Assembly: GCF_013410405.1 (NCBI RefSeq)
Contig: NZ_JACCFK010000001.1
Location: 4,092,001-4,156,000 of the forward strand
DNA from: Amycolatopsis endophytica
Lineage (GTDB): Bacteria; Actinomycetota; Actinomycetes; Mycobacteriales; Pseudonocardiaceae
Direction: 5' to 3'
DNA length: 64,000 bases
The translations under genes and the position numbers were made by a program. Below are positions 61,008 through 64,000 of this stretch, in pieces (within the stretch, counting starts at the first letter, position 1; every line of letters starts with the position of its first letter). The notes under the pieces were generated by a model. The model was given only the letters and a program-made list of their open reading frames with translations, did no database searches and had not been told where the DNA came from.

Positions 61008-62328
61008 CAACCGCGGCGAGGGCGAGACCACCGACGGCGAGCACGCAACTGGTGACGAACGGGTCGGTCCACGCGGCGCCGGCCCCGAAGCCGATGCCGG
61101 TGTAGAGCGCGATGCCGGTGGCGCCGCCGAGCTGGTCGGCGGCTCGCTGCACCCCGGAGGCGGTTCCGGCGTCCTCGTCGGACACGTCGTGCACCGCGGC
61201 GTACTGGAGGCCCACGAGTCCGAAGCCCATCCCGGTGGCGATCAGGATCATCGCGAGGATCGCGAACCCGGTGCCGCCGTCCCCGGCGGCGACGGCGATC
61301 GCGGCCATGCCGAGTGCGGTGAGCGCGATGCCGGTGAGCGAGCACGCCCGGAATCCCCACCGTCCCAGCAGGCGCGGGACCAGCGTCGCCGCGAGGACGA
61401 GGGTCACGGCCAGCGGCAGGAGCGCCACCCCGGTCTCCAGCGGATCGTGGCCGGCGCGCTGCTGGAGGTGGAAGGTGAGCAGGAGGAACGACGTCGACAA
61501 TGCCGCGCTGAGCAGGGCGGTGGCGACGTTCGCCGTCACCCGGATGCGGTTGCGGAAGAAGGCGGGCGGGATCAGCGGATGCGCCGCCCGGCGCTCCACG
61601 AGGACGAACGCCACGGCGGCCAGGAGCGCGGCGGCGAGCGCGATCACCTGCCACGGGCCGCGCGCGCCGCTGACCCCGGTGACGAACAGCAGCGGGGCCG
61701 CGGTCAGCAGCACCGAACCGGACAGGTCGAGCGGTTCCCGCCGCTGCGGCCGGTCGCGGGGCAGGAAGGCCGGGACGCCACCGAGGACGACCACGACGAA
61801 CGGGACGGTGACCAGGAAGGCCGACCGCCAGCCCAGCAGTTCGGTCAGCACGCCGGAGAGCACGAAGCCCAGCACGAGCCCGCTGCTCGCGACGGCGGCC
61901 CAGATGCTCAGTGCCCTCGCGCGGCGCGGCCCCTCGGGGAACAGCAGCACGATCGCGGCCATGGCGGCAGGCAACGCGAGCGCCTCACCCGCGCCCTGCA
62001 ACAGCCGCGCCACCACCAGGACGCCGAACGAGGGCGCCAGCCCGGCCAGCAGCGAGGCGGCCCCGAAGAGCGAGGTCCCGGCCAGCAGCGCGCGACGGCG
62101 GCCCAGCACGTCACCGAGCCGCCCGCCCAGCATGAGCAGGCCACCGCCGGTGACGCTGTAGGCGACGACCACCCAGGTCAGTTCCGGGGGCGCGACCCCG
62201 AAATCGGCGCCGATCGAGGGCAGGGCCACGTTGACGACGGTCACGTCGACCGCGATCAGGAACTGCAGCAGTGACAGCGCGCCGAGAACCCACCAGCTCC
62301 GCAGTGCGGTGTCCGCATGACCGTTCAT
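60976..62328 (-). CDS. MFS transporter, DHA2 (drug:H+ antiporter) type
   Basis: A 450-residue transporter with about 12-14 spans: LSLLQFLIAVDVTVVNVALPSIGADFG, GGRLGDVLGRRRALLAG and the antiporter-like segment RLLQGAGEALALPAAMAAIVLLFPEG. ATG 62328 overlaps the stop of the ThiD-TenA gene by 4 bp, so it is translationally coupled. This links it to thiamine or pyrimidine metabolism, as importer or exporter of thiamine, HMP or an analogue; the substrate is not certain. Confidence 0.9.
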   Translation of the reverse strand: MNGHADTALRSWWVLGALSLLQFLIAVDVTVVNVALPSIGADFGVAPPELTWVVVAYSVTGGGLLMLGGRLGDVLGRRRALLAGTSLFGAASLLAGLAPSFGVLVVARLLQGAGEALALPAAMAAIVLLFPEGPRRARALSIWAAVASSGLVLGFVLSGVLTELLGWRSAFLVTVPFVVVVLGGVPAFLPRDRPQRREPLDLSGSVLLTAAPLLFVTGVSGARGPWQVIALAAALLAAVAFVLVERRAAHPLIPPAFFRNRIRVTANVATALLSAALSTSFLLLTFHLQQRAGHDPLETGVALLPLAVTLVLAATLVPRLLGRWGFRACSLTGIALTALGMAAIAVAAGDGGTGFAILAMILIATGMGFGLVGLQYAAVHDVSDEDAGTASGVQRAADQLGGATGIALYTGIGFGAGAAWTDPFVTSCVLAVGGLALAAVVTGAGRAGRP

Positions 62329-63797
62329 GCGGCGCTCGCCTGGGTCGGTGCGCGGAAGAAGGCCAGTTCGTGCTCGGCGGAGGTCCGGAAGACCGCTTGC
62401 ATCGCCGTCCGTCGCGCATCGGAGGCGGAGGCGGCGTGTGTCGTGGCGATGTCGATGGCTTGCTCCGTCATCCGTTCGACTCCGGGGTCCTGGTAGGAGC
62501 GGATCCAGTCCGCGAACGGGTTGCCCGCCACAGTGGACAGTCCCAGGCGGTGCCCGACGTCGTGGTAGATCCAAAGACACGGCAGCACGGCGGCGACGGC
62601 CGTCGCGTAGTCCCCGCGCGTGGTCACCGCGAGCAGGTGGTCGGTGTAGCGCGTGGTGGCCGGCGCGGGCGCGGCCGTGAATCGGTGTCGCGGCTCGATC
62701 CACCGCGTGTGCACCTCCGTCTCGCCGACGAGGGCGTCCCGGGAGCATCCGGCCCAGAAGACCTGTTCCTCCGGCGTGGGGGCCAGCGCGGCGGTCCGGG
62801 ACAGCACCCGGGCGAACTCGCGGAGGTACACGAGGTCCTGCGCGAGGAACCACGCGAACGCCCGCGGGTCCAGCGTGCCCTGCCCGAGCCCGGTGACGAA
62901 CGCGGTGTCGTGGATTCGCGCGCGCAGGTCCGCGATGCCGTTCCACCACGTCGTGCGGACGGTCGCGGGATCGGGGGCGTGCACCCCGCCGCGGTCCCAC
63001 AGGACGGCCAGAGGGGAGACCGGACCGCGCCCGGTGCCGACGTCGAGGTCCGCGCCCGCCGCGAGGCTCGCACTGAGCCACTGCTTGGCGCGCGGGATCG
63101 CCGCCTCCCAGCTGTCCGTCCTGGCGCGGTGGGTCGCCAGCGAAGCCGACAGCGAGCATCCGGTCCCGTGCGTGTGGACGGTGTCCACCCGTGGTGCGGA
63201 GAAGATCCGCACCTCGCCGCCGGGACCGGCGAGCGCGTCGCGGGCGTCGTCCGAGGCGAGGTGGCCGCCCTTGGCCAGCACCCGGACCCCGTGCCGCGCG
63301 GCCAGCCGTGTGGCCTGTCCGATCAGCTCGGGCCAGGACACCGCGGCCGGTTCGCCCAGCAGGATCCCGAGTTCGGCGACGTTGGGGGTGACCAGATCGG
63401 TCAGCGGGATCACCTCGGCGAGCGCGGATTCGAGACCGTCACCGGACAGGCGGTCGCCGCTGGTGGCGACCAGCACCGGGTCCAGTACGACGTGCGGCGG
63501 GCGGGTCGCGGCGAGCCAGTCCCGCACGGTGCGGGCGATCCCGGCGTCGAAGAGCATCCCGATCTTCACCGCGTCCAGCGTGACGTCGTCGCTCACCGCG
63601 TTCAGCTGGCCAGCCAGGAAACCGGTGTCCGGCCGGTGGATCGCCCGGACCCCGGTGGTGTTCTGCGCGACCAGCGCGGTGACGACGGCCATGCCGTACC
63701 CGCCGGCGGCCGCGATGCTCTTCAGATCGGCCTGAATCCCGGCGCCACCGGTCGGGTCGGTCCCGGCGACGCTGAGCACCCGGGGCACGGCGCCCAT
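62325..63797 (-). CDS. thiD: bifunctional ThiD-TenA (HMP/HMP-P kinase + thiaminase II-like)
   Basis: A 490-residue fusion. Residues 1-~265 are the ThiD ribokinase fold: VLSVAGTDPTGGAGIQADLKSIAAAGGYGMAVVTALVAQNT, KIGMLFD, VLAKGGH and VDTVHTHGTGCSLSASLA. Residues ~275-490 are TenA: FVTGLGQGTLDPRAFAWFLAQDLVYL, VLPCLWIYHDVGHRL (catalytic Cys) and SYQDPGVE. It phosphorylates and salvages the thiamine pyrimidine. ATG 63797 overlaps the upstream lipA-like stop by one base. Confidence 0.95.
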   Translation of the reverse strand: MGAVPRVLSVAGTDPTGGAGIQADLKSIAAAGGYGMAVVTALVAQNTTGVRAIHRPDTGFLAGQLNAVSDDVTLDAVKIGMLFDAGIARTVRDWLAATRPPHVVLDPVLVATSGDRLSGDGLESALAEVIPLTDLVTPNVAELGILLGEPAAVSWPELIGQATRLAARHGVRVLAKGGHLASDDARDALAGPGGEVRIFSAPRVDTVHTHGTGCSLSASLATHRARTDSWEAAIPRAKQWLSASLAAGADLDVGTGRGPVSPLAVLWDRGGVHAPDPATVRTTWWNGIADLRARIHDTAFVTGLGQGTLDPRAFAWFLAQDLVYLREFARVLSRTAALAPTPEEQVFWAGCSRDALVGETEVHTRWIEPRHRFTAAPAPATTRYTDHLLAVTTRGDYATAVAAVLPCLWIYHDVGHRLGLSTVAGNPFADWIRSYQDPGVERMTEQAIDIATTHAASASDARRTAMQAVFRTSAEHELAFFRAPTQASAA

Positions 63798-64000
63798 CAG
63801 GCGCCCTTCCCGGCGGTGCGGGCCAGCACGTCGGCGTAGAGGCGGCCCGCCCGGTAGGACGAGCGCACCAGCGGTCCGGCCAGGACTCCCGCGAACCCGA
63901 TCTCCTCGGCCGCCGCCGCGTGCTCGGCGAACTCGCCGGGCCTGACCCAGCGTTCGACCGGGTGGTGGCGCGCGGAGGGGCGCAGGTACTGGGACAGCGT
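63797..64000 (-). CDS. lipA: lipoyl synthase-like protein, C-terminal part (cut by window edge)
   Basis: The reverse strand is open from the window edge to a TGA at 63799-63797. The ~67 residues match the LipA C-terminus: [48 protein letters not shown]. The radical-SAM core lies outside the window. It overlaps the ThiD-TenA start (TGATG), an unusual operon partner, so it may be a second LipA-like copy. Confidence 0.8.
   Translation of the reverse strand, partial: TLSQYLRPSARHHPVERWVRPGEFAEHAAAAEEIGFAGVLAGPLVRSSYRAGRLYADVLARTAGKGA

Noticed and set aside
1..64000. tRNA, rRNA and CRISPR features
   Set aside because: No spaced direct-repeat array, cloverleaf-like segment or rRNA-like stretch was seen on either strand by eye.

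Overview
The window is GC-rich, with short intergenic gaps, many GTG starts and frequent ATGA or GTGA stop/start overlaps, as in an actinobacterium. A ribulose-monophosphate (RuMP) gene set next to a PQQ alcohol dehydrogenase points to a methylotrophic Amycolatopsis-like member of the Pseudonocardiaceae. The assignment is inferred from gene content, not from a database search.

Positions 1-16755 form the C1 region. They hold a 5'-truncated katG, a cupredoxin-like protein and a PQQ alcohol dehydrogenase with a lanthanide-type Asp-Tyr-Asp motif, a nine-cysteine mini-protein, and two paralogous GAF-LytTR regulators. The RuMP and sugar-phosphate genes follow: rpe, hps, tkt, hxlB, glpX and a phosphofructokinase. 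The main event here is an intact 1287-bp IS3-family element (9371-10657) inserted after codon 32 of hps, with a 4-bp target duplication. It destroys the enzyme that fixes formaldehyde unless a second copy exists elsewhere.

Positions 16800-23300 are accessory: a truncated HD protein, two MmyB-type regulators, two SDRs, an aldo/keto reductase and two GNATs. Positions 23330-31081 are a LacI-controlled catabolic operon (cyclase, crotonase-fold protein, three-subunit molybdenum hydroxylase, MHS-type MFS transporter) with a clear operator overlapping its promoter. Positions 31177-33151 hold a membrane protein and a flavin disulfide oxidoreductase.

Positions 33218-52082 are a large catabolic island. 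It contains hydantoinase/acetone-carboxylase-type HyuA and HyuB, an aryl-CoA-type flavin monooxygenase, an acyl-CoA/AMP ligase, a maleate isomerase with both catalytic cysteines, a TetR, a VOC protein, a small unknown, an alpha/beta hydrolase and an amidohydrolase. A PucR regulator then precedes a likely D-amino-acid or peptide module (M19 dipeptidase, DadA-like oxidase, RidA, penicillin-binding-fold serine hydrolase).

Positions 52658-61007 hold a possible isoprenoid regulon. A linalool dehydratase/isomerase-like gene and a latex-clearing-protein-like oxygenase gene, 7.6 kb apart and on opposite strands, have near-identical promoters (TTGACA-N16-TAATCT) with paired palindromes 26 bp apart; a TetR gene adjoins one of them. 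Between them lie a SCO1-like protein, an ATP-grasp ligase/MFS pair, and a ferritin-like pseudogene whose middle segment is inverted. The window ends in a minus-strand operon: the 3' end of a lipoyl synthase-like gene, a ThiD-TenA fusion and an MFS transporter.
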